The notes beneath the pieces were generated by a model that saw nothing but the letters and a program-made list of their open reading frames with translations, was not told the DNA's origin and did not search any database. The position numbers were made by a program, and so were the translations under genes. Below, piece after piece: positions 36,570 to 46,028 of a stretch of 64,000 bases of DNA. Within the stretch, counting starts at the first letter, position 1, and every line of letters starts with the position of its first letter. The stretch spans positions 183,913-247,912 of the forward strand of contig NZ_JAIMID010000007.1 of assembly GCF_019966535.1 (NCBI RefSeq), in the 5' to 3' direction. Origin of the DNA: Mesobacterium pallidum. GTDB taxonomy: Bacteria; Pseudomonadota; Alphaproteobacteria; Rhodobacterales; Rhodobacteraceae.

Positions 36570-37747
36570 GCGGCTTCGCGTTTGAGCCGCGCGGCAAAGC
36601 GCAGCATCCGGCCGAAGGATTCGGCAAAGACATCGTCGGCCACGGTCATGGCGACGCGGATATGGTCCGTCGCGGCGGGCCCGAAACTCGATCCTGGCAT
36701 CACGGCGATCAACTCCTCCCTGAGCAACCGTTCGGCGAAGACTTCGCCGCTGACGCCAGTCTGGCGCACGTCGAGCATGATGTACATGGCCCCGTCGGGC
36801 GGCAGGGCGCGCACGGCCGACTGCTGGGCCAGCAACGCGACCGCCGTCTCGCGGCGGCGCAGGAAGGGGGCGGCGACCTCGTCCTCGAAGGGTTCGCCCT
36901 GGTCCAGGGCGAACAGCGCCGCCTCCTGGATATAGGCCGGGATTCCGTAGGTCATGGGCACCGACAGGTCGGCGAGGGCCGCGACGGCCTCCTCCGGCCC
37001 GATCACCCAGCCGACGCGCGATCCGGTCATGGCGTGGCTCTTCGACATCGACCCCACGACCAGCGTGCGTTCGGCCATGCCCGGCAGGGCGCGGGGGCTG
37101 AGATGCTGCCCGGCCCAGATCTGCGTGTCGTAGACCTCGTCCGAGATCAGCCAGAGGTCATGGTCGCGGCAGACCTGCGCGATTCCCTCGACTGTCTCGC
37201 GCGAATAGACCGCGCCGGTGGGGTTGTTGGGCGAGTTGACCAGCAGCGCCCGGGCGCCGGGGGCGGCTGCGGCCAGGTCCTCGGCCCGCGGCTGAAAGGC
37301 ATCCTCGGCCCGGGCGCGCACCGCGCGGGGCCGCGCGGCCGTGGCGCGGATCGACCCGGGATAAGTGGTGTAATGCGGCTCGACCATCAGCACATCGTCG
37401 CCCGGGTCCGCGACGGCGGTGATGGCGGAGAACAGCGCGCCCTGGCCGCCCGGTGTCACAACGACGTTCTCGGGCCCCGTCGGCACGCCGGTGCGCGCCT
37501 GCACCCGGTCGGCGATGGCGGCGCGCAGGTCCACTTCGCCGGCGACGGTGGCATAGCCGGTCTGTCCTTCGTGCGCCGCCGCGCTCATGGCGCGGATCAC
37601 CTCGGGCGCGGTGCCGATGTCATGTTCGCCGATCGTCAGTTCGACCACCGGCTTGCCCGCCGCGACCATCTCGCGGGCCATGTAGAACAGCCCCCAGCCG
37701 TCGGATGCGCCCTCGTTGATACCGGTGATACGTTGCGACAGTTGCAT
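36566..37747 (-). CDS. Class I/II PLP-dependent aminotransferase
   Basis: Fold-type I aminotransferase of 393 residues. It shows the conserved [13 protein letters not shown] (Asn-Pro-Thr-Gly at 175-178), ISDEVYD (near 201-207), the Schiff-base Lys236 in [15 protein letters not shown] and the C-terminal Arg in DHIRVAM. The family covers aspartate, aromatic and other amino acids; substrate not determined. It is first in the three-gene unit with the PEP-mutase-like and TfoX-C genes. Confidence 0.92.
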   Translation of the reverse strand: MQLSQRITGINEGASDGWGLFYMAREMVAAGKPVVELTIGEHDIGTAPEVIRAMSAAAHEGQTGYATVAGEVDLRAAIADRVQARTGVPTGPENVVVTPGGQGALFSAITAVADPGDDVLMVEPHYTTYPGSIRATAARPRAVRARAEDAFQPRAEDLAAAAPGARALLVNSPNNPTGAVYSRETVEGIAQVCRDHDLWLISDEVYDTQIWAGQHLSPRALPGMAERTLVVGSMSKSHAMTGSRVGWVIGPEEAVAALADLSVPMTYGIPAYIQEAALFALDQGEPFEDEVAAPFLRRRETAVALLAQQSAVRALPPDGAMYIMLDVRQTGVSGEVFAERLLREELIAVMPGSSFGPAATDHIRVAMTVADDVFAESFGRMLRFAARLKREAA

Positions 37748-37789
37748 GAAGCATCCTTTGTTGGGTCCGTGGGGGGATCGGGCGCCCGG

Positions 37790-38140
37790 TCAGGACGCGC
37801 GTGGCGGCAGCGCGGCCTGCGCCTTTCTGGTCAATCCGCCCCGGATCGTGTCGTACGAGAGCTCGAGCCTGTGGCGCAGCCCGTCTTTATCGGCCAGCTC
37901 CCAGGGGATCAGTACCCAGGAGCGGTGGAAATACGGCGCCTTTACAGCGACCCCGGCCTCGATCAGCATCTCGGCCGTTTCGATGTCCGGCGTCTTGACG
38001 CTGACGCCAAGGTCCTTTGACCCCACGCAGGCGAACATCTTGCCGCCCACCTTCCAGGCATCGTGGCCATCGCCCCAGGGGTCGCTGACCTCGGCCCCCG
38101 GCAGGCGGGCGCATATGCGGTTGACGATGGCGCGGGTCAT
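37790..38140 (-). CDS. MmcQ/YjbR family DNA-binding-fold protein
   Basis: Protein of 116 residues with the MmcQ/YjbR (CyaY-like) fold, matching [28 protein letters not shown] and the C-terminal [17 protein letters not shown]. The function is uncertain, and homologues are often called DNA-binding without proof. The ATG at 38140 is chosen over upstream ATG 38176, because the family start and a plausible ribosome site fit there. It is divergent from the DUF1697 gene. Confidence 0.85.
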   Translation of the reverse strand: MTRAIVNRICARLPGAEVSDPWGDGHDAWKVGGKMFACVGSKDLGVSVKTPDIETAEMLIEAGVAVKAPYFHRSWVLIPWELADKDGLRHRLELSYDTIRGGLTRKAQAALPPRAS

Positions 38141-38181
38141 ATGGCCACCTTGGGACGAACCGGTCGGAGGAGGCAAGCCGC

Positions 38182-38709
38182 ATGCGCCGTGTCGCGCTCT
38201 TGAGGGGCATCAATGTGGGCGGTGCCAAAAAAATCCCCATGGCCGCGCTGAAAGAGGCGGCGGTCAATCTCGGCTGGCGCAACGTGCAAAGTTACATCGC
38301 ATCGGGCAACCTGGTGTTCGAGGCCGATGGCGACGGGCTGGCCGAAGCGCTCGAGGTGGCGATTGCCCACCGCTTCGGGTTCGATGTCCCCGTGCTGGTG
38401 CTGGAGGCTGCCGAGATGCGGGCGGCGCGGGACGATTGCCCTTTTGCGCCGGCCGACGATCGGCACGTCCACGCGGCGTTCCTGTTCGCCGATGCGGCGC
38501 CGGACATGGACCTTTTCGACAAGTGGAAGGCGCCTGGCGACGGCTTTGCCCAGCAGGGCCGAGTCGCCTGGCTGCATTGTCCCGGTGGCTTCGGTCGGTC
38601 GAAACTGGCCGAGCGGTTCGAAAAGCTCGCCGGCGCGCCGCTGACCGCCCGCAACCTCGCCACCGTAGGCAAGCTGAACGACATGCTGGACGCGGCCGGG
38701 GCGGAGTGA
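38182..38709 (+). CDS. DUF1697 family protein
   Basis: Protein of 175 residues of the DUF1697 family, unknown function. It has the diagnostic start [20 protein letters not shown] and [14 protein letters not shown], and a C-terminal [13 protein letters not shown] (family motif RNWNTV.KL). An AGGAGG lies about 7 bases before the ATG. It stands alone before cysS. Confidence 0.9.
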   Translation: MRRVALLRGINVGGAKKIPMAALKEAAVNLGWRNVQSYIASGNLVFEADGDGLAEALEVAIAHRFGFDVPVLVLEAAEMRAARDDCPFAPADDRHVHAAFLFADAAPDMDLFDKWKAPGDGFAQQGRVAWLHCPGGFGRSKLAERFEKLAGAPLTARNLATVGKLNDMLDAAGAE

Positions 38710-38891
38710 TATTCCACCGCTCATGGAACGTTTCGGCATCATCATCTGCTGCATTACCTGCTGACTACGTCGGGTCCTCCCGACGAAATAGGTCGGGTAG
38801 CACCGGCCATCTGGCGGGCCGGTCCTCTTTACTTTCCAACATGAGTGAGCCACAGCCCGCCGCAAGGGATTTGCGCGCGAAGGAAGGGCTC

Positions 38892-40340
38892 ATGGTCGAG
38901 ATCAGGCTGCACAACACGAAGACCCGCCGGAAGGAGGTCTTTACCCCCATCGACCCCGAGAACGTGCGCATGTATGTCTGCGGCCCCACGGTCTATGACC
39001 GCGCCCATATCGGCAATGCGCGGCCCGTTCTGGTCTTTGACGTGCTCTACCGGCTGCTGCGCCATGTCTACGGGGCGGATCACGTGACCTACGTGCGCAA
39101 CTTCACCGACGTGGACGACAAGATCAACGCGCGGGCGGCCGAGAGCGGGCGGACGATTGCCGAGATTACCGCCGAGACGACGCAATGGTACCTGGACGAC
39201 ATGGGCGCGCTGGGGGCGTTGGAGCCCACCGTAATGCCGCGCGCGACGGCCTATATCCCGCAGATGGTGCGGATGATCGAGGGGCTGATCCATCTGGGGC
39301 ATGCCTACGAGGCGGATGGCCACGTGCTCTTCGCGGTCGAAAGCTATGCGCGATATGGCGCGCTGTCGGGCCGGTCTGTGGATGACATGATCGCAGGCGC
39401 CCGGGTCGAGGTCGCGCCCTACAAGAAGAACCCGATGGATTTCGTGCTGTGGAAGCCGTCTTCGGATGACCTGCCGGGCTGGGATTCGCCCTGGGGCCGG
39501 GGGCGTCCAGGCTGGCACATCGAATGCTCGGCCATGGCCTACGAGCTGCTGGGCGAAAGCTTCGACATCCATGGCGGCGGCAACGACCTGATGTTCCCGC
39601 ACCACGAGAACGAGATCGCGCAAAGCTGCTGCGCGCATCCCGAGGGCGGCTTCGCCAAGGTCTGGATGCACAACGAGATGCTGCAGGTCGAGGGGAAGAA
39701 GATGTCCAAGTCGTTGGGCAACTTTTTTACGGTCCGGGATCTGTTGGAGGGCCACGACGGCGCGCCTGGCGTGCCGGGCGAAGTGATCCGGTATGTGTTT
39801 CTCTCGACGCATTACCGCAAGCCGATGGATTGGACGGCGGAGAAGGCGGCGCAAGCCACCCAAACGCTGAAAGAATGGTTCCGGTTGACCGATGGAGTGG
39901 AGCCAGACTCCAAGGGCGCAATGACAATCGTGCCTGACTTGTCGAATGACCTGAATCTGCCGAACGTCCTACAGAAGATGATCCATTTCGCGCATCACGG
40001 TCAGGCCTGCGAACTGAAGTGGGCGTTGGACTTTCTTGGGTTCACTCCTTCGTCTGATTGGTGGCACGAGGGAAAACTCGAGGAACAAACCGACTACGGT
40101 TTTTCACATGTTTCCTGGACAGGAACGATGTCTCCTGAGATCGTTGATAAGCTGAGCGCTTTGGCGCGTCGATTGGTCGAAGTGCGCTGGAATGCGATGG
40201 AATCTAAGGATTTCAGTGAGGTAGACGCAATCAAACACTTTCTGGGCCAGGCCGGCGTTCAAGTGCGCATGTCCAAGACAGGTGTAGAAGTGACGCCGGG
40301 CGACGACTTTGATTCCAGCAAGCTGGAGGGCTCGGCGTGA
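38892..40340 (+). CDS. cysS: Cysteinyl-tRNA synthetase
   Basis: Charges tRNA-Cys. The 482-residue protein has the class I motifs HIGN (39-42) and KMSKS (270-274), the zinc ligand Cys30, WHIECSAM near 207, and a DALR-type C-terminal region. The ATG at 38892 is chosen because AAGGAAGGG lies just before it; an in-frame ATG 17 codons upstream is possible. From about 39850 to the stop, composition changes: sampled 60-base lines are 47-53% G+C against about 67% upstream, with codons such as TTG, CTT and ACT rarely used earlier. The encoded part still aligns with cysteinyl-tRNA synthetase ([15 protein letters not shown]), so the end looks recombined rather than broken. Confidence 0.94.
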   Translation: MVEIRLHNTKTRRKEVFTPIDPENVRMYVCGPTVYDRAHIGNARPVLVFDVLYRLLRHVYGADHVTYVRNFTDVDDKINARAAESGRTIAEITAETTQWYLDDMGALGALEPTVMPRATAYIPQMVRMIEGLIHLGHAYEADGHVLFAVESYARYGALSGRSVDDMIAGARVEVAPYKKNPMDFVLWKPSSDDLPGWDSPWGRGRPGWHIECSAMAYELLGESFDIHGGGNDLMFPHHENEIAQSCCAHPEGGFAKVWMHNEMLQVEGKKMSKSLGNFFTVRDLLEGHDGAPGVPGEVIRYVFLSTHYRKPMDWTAEKAAQATQTLKEWFRLTDGVEPDSKGAMTIVPDLSNDLNLPNVLQKMIHFAHHGQACELKWALDFLGFTPSSDWWHEGKLEEQTDYGFSHVSWTGTMSPEIVDKLSALARRLVEVRWNAMESKDFSEVDAIKHFLGQAGVQVRMSKTGVEVTPGDDFDSSKLEGSA

Positions 40341-40357
40341 CCTCGTGTGATTGTCCC

Positions 40358-40435
40358 GCCCGGCTGAAGGCCGGGCAGCCCCCGGCCGCCCCCCCGGGCG
40401 GGGGCTTCACCCCCACCCGCGGCCGGGGACTGCCC
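40358..40435 (+). promoter_or_regulatory. Structured GC-rich spacer upstream of cimA
   Basis: The cysS-cimA gap holds a perfect hairpin GCCCGGC/GCCGGGC (40358-40376) and a larger imperfect inverted repeat (GGGCAG..CCCGGCCGC near 40373-40389 with GCGGCCGGGGACTGCCC at 40419-40435). It could end cysS transcription or form a leader of cimA; no T-run or leader peptide is evident. Confidence 0.45.
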
Positions 40436-40476
40436 TTCGCGCCTTGTAATCGACCCTCGGCTCAATCGAACATGGA

Positions 40477-42111
40477 ATGTCACAGATGACCAAGGACCGC
40501 CTCTACATCTACGACACCACGCTGCGCGACGGGCAACAGACCCAGGGCGTGCAATTTTCGACCCCCGAAAAGGTCCAGATCGCGGAAATGCTCGACGAGC
40601 TCGGCGTCGATTACGTCGAGGGCGGGTGGCCCGGCGCCAACCCCACCGACAGCGAGTTCTTCGAGCTGAAACCCAAGACGCGCGCGACCTTCACCGCCTT
40701 CGGCATGACCAAGCGCGCCGGCCGCTCGGCCGAGAATGACGACGTGCTGGCGGCGGTCATGAACGCCGAGACCCCGGCCGTCTGCCTTGTCGGCAAGACC
40801 CATGACTTCCACGTCACCACCGCGCTTGGCATCACGTTGGACGAGAATGTCGAGAACATCCGCCGCTCGGTCGAGTACATGGCCGCGCAGGGGCGCGAGC
40901 CGCTCTTCGACGCCGAACACTTCTTTGACGGCTGGAAAGCCAACCGTGATTACGCGCTGGAGTGCATCCGCGCGGCCTATGACGCCGGCGCCCGCTGGAT
41001 CGTGCTCTGCGACACCAACGGCGGCACCCTGCCGACCGAGATCGCGACGATCACCCGCGACGTGATCGCCGCCGGCATCCCCGGCGACCACCTCGGCATC
41101 CACACCCATAACGACACCGAGAACGCGGTGGCCGGCAGCCTTGCCGCCGTGGAGGCGGGCGCGCGGCAGATCCAGGGCACGCTGAACGGGCTGGGCGAGC
41201 GCTGCGGCAACGCGAACCTCACCACGCTGATCCCGACGCTGGTGCTGAAAGAACCCTACCGCAGCCAGTTCGAGACCGGCATCACCGAAGACTCGCTGTC
41301 GGACCTGACCCAGGTCAGCCGCCGCCTTGACGACATCCTGAACCGGGTGCCGATGCGGCAGGCGCCCTACGTGGGCAGTTCGGCCTTTGCCCACAAGGCG
41401 GGGCTGCACGCCAGCGCGATCCTCAAGGACCCGACGACCTACGAACACATCGACCCGGGGCTGGTCGGCAACCGCCGCGTGATCCCCATGTCGAACCAGG
41501 CCGGCCAGTCCAACCTGCGCCGCCGTCTGGCCGACGCGGGCCTGTCGGTCGAACCGGGCGATCCGGCGCTCGGCCGCATCCTCGACGTGGTCAAGCAGCG
41601 CGAGAGCGAGGGCTATTCCTATGACACCGCCCAGGCCAGTTTCGAGCTGCTGGCGCGGCGTGAACTCGGTTCATTCGTGCCCTTCTTCGACGTCGAACGC
41701 TACCGCGTCACGGTCGAGCGGCGCCAGAACGCGCTGGGGCAGCGGGTGACGGTCTCCGAGGCCGTGGTGGTCGTGAACATCGGCTCCGAACGCTTCCTGT
41801 CGGTGTCGGAAAGCCATGACGGCGCGGGCGAGGATCGCGGCCCGGTCAATGCGCTGTCGAAGGCGCTGGCCAAGGACCTCGGGCCCTACCAGGCGATCAT
41901 CGACGACATCCAGCTGGTCGACTTCAAGGTGCGCATCACCCAGGGCGGGACCGAGGCGGTCACGCGGGTCATCATCGACAGCCAGGACAGCTCGGGCCGT
42001 CGCTGGGCGACCGTGGGCGTCAGCCCGAACATCGTGGATGCCTCCTTCGAGGCGCTGCTGGACGCGATCAACTGGAAACTGGTGCGCGAAGGGGCCAGGC
42101 AGACGGCATGA
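40477..42111 (+). CDS. cimA: (R)-citramalate synthase CimA
   Basis: Condenses pyruvate and acetyl-CoA to citramalate, opening the threonine-independent route to isoleucine. Its 544 residues comprise a HMGL-like TIM barrel with YDTTLRDGQQTQGVQFS (12-28), the metal-binding HTHNDTENAVAG and NGLGERCGNANL, and a C-terminal LeuA-type regulatory domain (about 400-535). The QTQGV rather than QSPG start distinguishes it from 2-isopropylmalate synthase. Starts at 40477 or 40486 are both possible. It overlaps the hydrolase gene by 4 bases. Confidence 0.94.
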   Translation: MSQMTKDRLYIYDTTLRDGQQTQGVQFSTPEKVQIAEMLDELGVDYVEGGWPGANPTDSEFFELKPKTRATFTAFGMTKRAGRSAENDDVLAAVMNAETPAVCLVGKTHDFHVTTALGITLDENVENIRRSVEYMAAQGREPLFDAEHFFDGWKANRDYALECIRAAYDAGARWIVLCDTNGGTLPTEIATITRDVIAAGIPGDHLGIHTHNDTENAVAGSLAAVEAGARQIQGTLNGLGERCGNANLTTLIPTLVLKEPYRSQFETGITEDSLSDLTQVSRRLDDILNRVPMRQAPYVGSSAFAHKAGLHASAILKDPTTYEHIDPGLVGNRRVIPMSNQAGQSNLRRRLADAGLSVEPGDPALGRILDVVKQRESEGYSYDTAQASFELLARRELGSFVPFFDVERYRVTVERRQNALGQRVTVSEAVVVVNIGSERFLSVSESHDGAGEDRGPVNALSKALAKDLGPYQAIIDDIQLVDFKVRITQGGTEAVTRVIIDSQDSSGRRWATVGVSPNIVDASFEALLDAINWKLVREGARQTA

Positions 42112-43085
42112 GCTTTTCCGCGCAAGTCGGCATTTTCGTTCTGATTTCTCTGGGGGTGACCTTCGCGGTGGCCCTGGGGCTCATCGCCTCGCAGCGCCCC
42201 GGCCCGCTGCCCGAAAGCCAGGACGGTCTCGCCTTCGACCGCCTGCTGAACCGCGTTCAAGGATCTGCCGAAGGGCTGGAGCGGACCACCTACGGCACCC
42301 CGCCCATGCCGCTGACCGTGGCGGGGCGCGGGGCCGACAAGCCGATCCTGGTGCTGGTCCATGGCTCGGGCTGGGACGGCACACAGTTCGATGGCCTCGC
42401 GGCACGGCTGGCCGACGCGGCAGAGGTGCGCGTGCCGACCCTGCGCGGCCACGGGCCCGGCCCCGAACGGCGCGGAGACGTCGACTACATCGGCCAGCTC
42501 GAGGATGACCTTGCCGCGCTGGTGTCGGACGCCGGGGACCGCGACGTGGTCTTCGTCGGGCACAGCTCGGGCGGCGGGCTGGTGGTACGCATGGCGGGCG
42601 GCCGGCATGGGCAGAGGATGGACGCGGCGGTGCTGCTCGCGCCGTTCCTCAAGTACAATGCGCCGGTGACGCGAGCCAATTCCGGCGGCTGGGCGCATCC
42701 GTTGACGCGCCGCATCATCGGGCTCTCGATCCTCAACGCCTTCCGCATCCATCTGCTCGACCGGCTGACCGTGATCCAGTTCGCCATGCCGCGCCGCGTG
42801 CTGGACGGGCCGATGGGCGGTCATGCCACGACCGCCTATTCCTGGCGGCTCAACACCTCCTTCGCGCCGCGCGGCGATTACCTGTCGGACGTGGCCGCGC
42901 TGCCGCCCTTCGTGCTGGTCGCGGGGGCCGAGGACGAGGCCTTCGTGGCCGAGGGGTATGAACCCTTGCTGACGCAAGCGACGACCAAGGGCCGCTACCA
43001 AGTGCTGCCGGGCGTCGGCCATCTCGACCTGGTTGACGCACCGCAGACGGAAACCTTGATTCGCGAGGTGCTGCATGGACTCTGA
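42108..43085 (+). CDS. Membrane-anchored alpha/beta hydrolase
   Basis: Serine hydrolase of 325 residues with an N-terminal membrane helix (FVLISLGVTFAVALGLIA, about 10-27). The alpha/beta-hydrolase fold shows the oxyanion motif LVHGSGWDG, the nucleophile elbow GHSSGG (near 151), a candidate acid in GAEDEAF and His in PGVGHLDLVD. Substrate unknown. Its start overlaps the cimA stop by 4 bases, and its end overlaps the next gene by 11 bases, so the three are co-transcribed. Confidence 0.85.
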   Translation: MSFSAQVGIFVLISLGVTFAVALGLIASQRPGPLPESQDGLAFDRLLNRVQGSAEGLERTTYGTPPMPLTVAGRGADKPILVLVHGSGWDGTQFDGLAARLADAAEVRVPTLRGHGPGPERRGDVDYIGQLEDDLAALVSDAGDRDVVFVGHSSGGGLVVRMAGGRHGQRMDAAVLLAPFLKYNAPVTRANSGGWAHPLTRRIIGLSILNAFRIHLLDRLTVIQFAMPRRVLDGPMGGHATTAYSWRLNTSFAPRGDYLSDVAALPPFVLVAGAEDEAFVAEGYEPLLTQATTKGRYQVLPGVGHLDLVDAPQTETLIREVLHGL

Positions 43086-43845
43086 TCTGTCGGCCTGCGC
43101 CGCACTGGTCGAACGGGGCGACCCGGAGCGGTTCCTGACCATCATGGCGGCCCCGGCCTCGGCCCGCGCGGTGCTGTTCCCGATCCACGCCTTCAACCTA
43201 GAGGTCGCCCGCGCGCCCTGGGTCACGAAAGAGCCGATGATCGCCCAGATGCGCCTGCAATGGTGGCGCGACGCGCTGGACGAGATCGCCTCGGGCGGGA
43301 TGGTCCGGCGGCACGAGGTAGTCCTGCCGCTGGCGCAGGTGCTGGATGCCGAGGGCGCGCGGGTGCTTGACGCGCTGGTGGCCGCGCGCGCTGCGGACCT
43401 GGAGCGCGCGCCCTTCGAGGATGCGGAGGGCCTCTGGGCCTATCTCGACGCGACGTCCGGAGGGTTGCTCTGGGCGGCCGCCCGGGCGCTTGGGCCCGCG
43501 GACGAAGCGACCGTTCGGGCCGCGGGCCAGGCGCTTGGCTTGGCCAACTGGTTCCGCGCCGTGCCCGGGCTGGTCGCCGCGGCGAAACTCCCGCTGCCCG
43601 ATGGCCGGCCCGAGGCGATCGCCGCGCTGGCCCGCGAGGGTCTCGCGCGGCTGGCCAGGGCGCGGGCTGCGCGGGCCAAGGTGTCGACCCCCTCCGGGGC
43701 CGCATTGTTGGCCGTGGGGCAGGGCGCCTGGATCCTGCGCCAGGTCGCGGCAGACCCGTCGCGGGTTGCCGAGGGCGCGCTCGACCGCAGCCCGGCGGGG
43801 TTGCGCGCGGGGTTGATGTGGCGCGCGGCCACGGGGCGCTGGTGA
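43075..43845 (+). CDS. Squalene/phytoene synthase-like protein, probably non-synthase
   Basis: All-helical protein of 256 residues with the squalene/phytoene synthase fold. It retains FPIHAFNLEVARAPWV and the motif MRLQWWRDALDEIASG, but the Asp-rich DxxxD prenyl-diphosphate motifs are absent. That pattern matches the alphaproteobacterial group related to NDUFAF6, a mitochondrial complex I assembly factor. A role in terpenoid synthesis is therefore doubtful; a complex I assembly role is inference. Confidence 0.82.
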   Translation: MDSDLSACAALVERGDPERFLTIMAAPASARAVLFPIHAFNLEVARAPWVTKEPMIAQMRLQWWRDALDEIASGGMVRRHEVVLPLAQVLDAEGARVLDALVAARAADLERAPFEDAEGLWAYLDATSGGLLWAAARALGPADEATVRAAGQALGLANWFRAVPGLVAAAKLPLPDGRPEAIAALAREGLARLARARAARAKVSTPSGAALLAVGQGAWILRQVAADPSRVAEGALDRSPAGLRAGLMWRAATGRW

Positions 43846-43884
43846 CGGCGGTGACCTGCGTGAGGGGCCAGCCCCTCACACTCC

Positions 43885-43968
43885 CCGGCATATTTGCGGA
43901 AAGATGAAGGGGGAAGAGGCGCGTCCCTGCTTTCACTTTTCCTCAAATACTCCCGCCGGAGGCCCCGC
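43885..43968. repeat. Inverted pair of dispersed CTTTCATnTTTCC..AAATA repeats
   Basis: CATATTTGCGGAAAGATGAA (about 43889-43908) and CTTTCACTTTTCCTCAAATA (about 43932-43951) are two copies of the dispersed repeat facing each other, with G/C-rich arms. They lie between the converging squalene-synthase-like and MFS genes. The rest of the 225-bp gap shows nothing else. Confidence 0.7.
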
Positions 43969-44070
43969 GCCGCAGGCGCGTTCCGTTAGGACATTGGGCC
44001 GGGTTAGGCGGCCGCACCTCGTGGCTCTCATGCAGATCCGCAAAGAGCCGGCCAACCGGGCTGGAAGGGC

Positions 44071-45282
44071 TCAGGCTGTACCGCGATCGGCCGGGCGTAG
44101 CGCCAGCCAGATCAGCGCGCCGCCCGCCAGCACGAGGAAGGGGGCCATGGCCATGTTGACCGCGGTCCAGCCTGCCTGTGCCGTGCCGCCCGAGCAGTTC
44201 ATCAGCCCGCCCGAAGACAGCGAGGCGAAGGTGACGCCGCCGAAGACGATGAGGTCGTTCATGCCCTGGACCATGCCGCGTTCCTCGGCCGAATGGGACG
44301 AGGCGAGCATGGTCGTGGCGCCGATGAAGCCGAAGTTCCAGCCGATGCCCAGCAGGATCAGCGCGATGAAGAAGTTCTCGAGCTCAACCCCTTGGAGGGC
44401 CACCACGCCGGCCGCGGCGAGGATGGCGAGGCCGGTGGCCACGATGGTGCGCACACCGAAGCGGGCGATCAGGTGGCCGGTAAAGAAGCTGGGGATATAC
44501 ATGGCCAGAACATGGGCCGAGACGATGTCGGCCGCGCGCGCCTGTTCGAAGCCGCAGCCCACGACGGCCAGCGGGGTCGAGGTCATCACGAGGTTCATCA
44601 GCGCGTAGGAGACCATGGCGCAGATGATCGCGACCGCGATGCCGGGGGTCTTCAGCAGCTCGAGCCGCGTGCGGCCGCGCGGGCTGTCCGGCGACGGGGC
44701 CGGGGGCTTGGGGATGTCGAGAAACAGGAAAAGCAGCGCACCCAGCACGTTCACCGCGATGACGGTCAGGTAGGTGCCCATGAAGGGGACGACGAAGGCT
44801 TGCGCGGTGGCCTTGGTCAACTGCGGCCCCAGCAGCGCCGACAAGAGCCCGCCCGCCATGACATAGGAAATTGCCTTGGGCCGGAACGACTCGGACGCGG
44901 TGTCGGCGGCGGCAAAACGGTAGAACCCCTGCGCCGACATGTAGAGCCCGGTAAAGAAGGACCCCAGCAGGAATACCGGGAAGGACGCGATGTAGAGGCC
45001 GTAAGCGCCGATGATTCCGCCCAGCGTCCCGCCCAGCGTGCCCAGCCAGAACCCGGCGCGGCGGCCGTGTTTCTGCATGAAGGACGACAGCGGCGTGGCC
45101 GAGAGCATCGAGCCGAGCACGATCAGCGAGATCGGCAGCGTCGCCCAGCAGGGGTTCGGCGCCAGCGACTGCCCCGCGAGGCCACCGATGGTGAAGATCA
45201 TCGGCATCTGGCTGCCAAGGATCGCCTGGGCCAGGACCAGGACGGTGACGTTGCGGCGGGCTGTGGTATCTGTCGTGCTCAT
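44071..45282 (-). CDS. MFS transporter
   Basis: Twelve-helix major facilitator of 403 residues. Helices are evident from ILGSQMPMIFTIGGL onward, with the cytoplasmic loop FMQKHGRRAGFWLG between helices 2 and 3, a hydrophilic central loop (KPPAPSPDSPRGRTRLE near 220-235) and a second six-helix bundle. Substrate cannot be inferred. It is divergent from the glycosylase gene. Confidence 0.9.
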   Translation of the reverse strand: MSTTDTTARRNVTVLVLAQAILGSQMPMIFTIGGLAGQSLAPNPCWATLPISLIVLGSMLSATPLSSFMQKHGRRAGFWLGTLGGTLGGIIGAYGLYIASFPVFLLGSFFTGLYMSAQGFYRFAAADTASESFRPKAISYVMAGGLLSALLGPQLTKATAQAFVVPFMGTYLTVIAVNVLGALLFLFLDIPKPPAPSPDSPRGRTRLELLKTPGIAVAIICAMVSYALMNLVMTSTPLAVVGCGFEQARAADIVSAHVLAMYIPSFFTGHLIARFGVRTIVATGLAILAAAGVVALQGVELENFFIALILLGIGWNFGFIGATTMLASSHSAEERGMVQGMNDLIVFGGVTFASLSSGGLMNCSGGTAQAGWTAVNMAMAPFLVLAGGALIWLALRPADRGTA

Positions 45283-45398
45283 GGCGCAAAGCGATAGGCG
45301 GGCGGCGCGTCCGGCGCAAGGGGCAGATATGCATGCACTCGCATATGTGCGCGGATGCGGGGCTTTACAGGGCGCGCGGGCCGTGGTCTCTCGGGCCC

Positions 45399-46028
45399 AT
45401 GGTGGGACGGATCATCGAAAGCGACGCCTGCGTGGCCGAGGGGGCGGAATGGCTCTGCCGGGCCGAGCCGCGCTTTGCCCAGGTGTTGGCGCAGACCGGC
45501 CCCTGGCCGCTCAGGCGCAAGCCCGATGGCTTTGCCGAGCTTCTGTCGGCCATCGTCAGCCAGCAGGTCAGCACCGCCTCGGCCCGGGCCATCTGGGGGC
45601 GGATGGAGGCGGCAGGGCTGACCACCGAGGCGGCCGTGCACGCGGCCGATGAGGACGCCCTGCGCGCCGTGGGCCTCAGCCGGCAGAAGATCCGCTATGC
45701 CGGCGCCCTCGCCGATGCACGGCTCGATTACCGTGCCTTGCGCGAAATGCCGACCGACGATGTGATCGCAGCACTCGTTGCCGTGCCCGGGATCGGCCAG
45801 TGGACAGCCGAGATCTACGCCATGTTCAGCCTCGGCCGTGCGGATGTCTTCGCGCCGGGCGATCTTGCGTTGCAGGAATCGGCCAGGGTGCTCTTTGGTC
45901 TCGAGACACGGCCGAAGCCGGCCGCGCTGCGCCAGATGGCGCAGGGGTGGAGCCCCTGGCGCTCGGTTGCGGCCCGCGCGCTCTGGGCCTACTACAGAGT
46001 GGCAAAGGACAGGGAAGGGATCCTATGA
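45399..46028 (+). CDS. DNA-3-methyladenine glycosylase II (AlkA-like)
   Basis: Base-excision glycosylase of the HhH-GPD superfamily, removing alkylated bases. The 209-residue protein has ELLSAIVSQQVSTASARAIW, the helix-hairpin-helix VPGIGQWTAEIYAMF and the catalytic Asp in FAPGDLALQ. There is no AlkA N-terminal beta domain, as in the short bacterial forms. The ATG at 45399 is chosen over upstream 45333 because conserved sequence begins soon after. Its stop overlaps the esterase start as ATGA. Confidence 0.9.
   Translation: MVGRIIESDACVAEGAEWLCRAEPRFAQVLAQTGPWPLRRKPDGFAELLSAIVSQQVSTASARAIWGRMEAAGLTTEAAVHAADEDALRAVGLSRQKIRYAGALADARLDYRALREMPTDDVIAALVAVPGIGQWTAEIYAMFSLGRADVFAPGDLALQESARVLFGLETRPKPAALRQMAQGWSPWRSVAARALWAYYRVAKDREGIL

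Noticed and set aside
35443..36633. Apparent 396-codon fusion of PEP-mutase-like and TfoX-C proteins
   Set aside because: Only the C-terminal part is in the TfoX-C frame; the PEP-mutase protein lies in a different frame and ends with its own stop overlapping the TfoX-C start.
37716..38891. N-terminal extension of cysS over DUF1697 and MmcQ genes
   Set aside because: Open only by high GC; the conserved synthetase begins at 38892 with a strong ribosome site.
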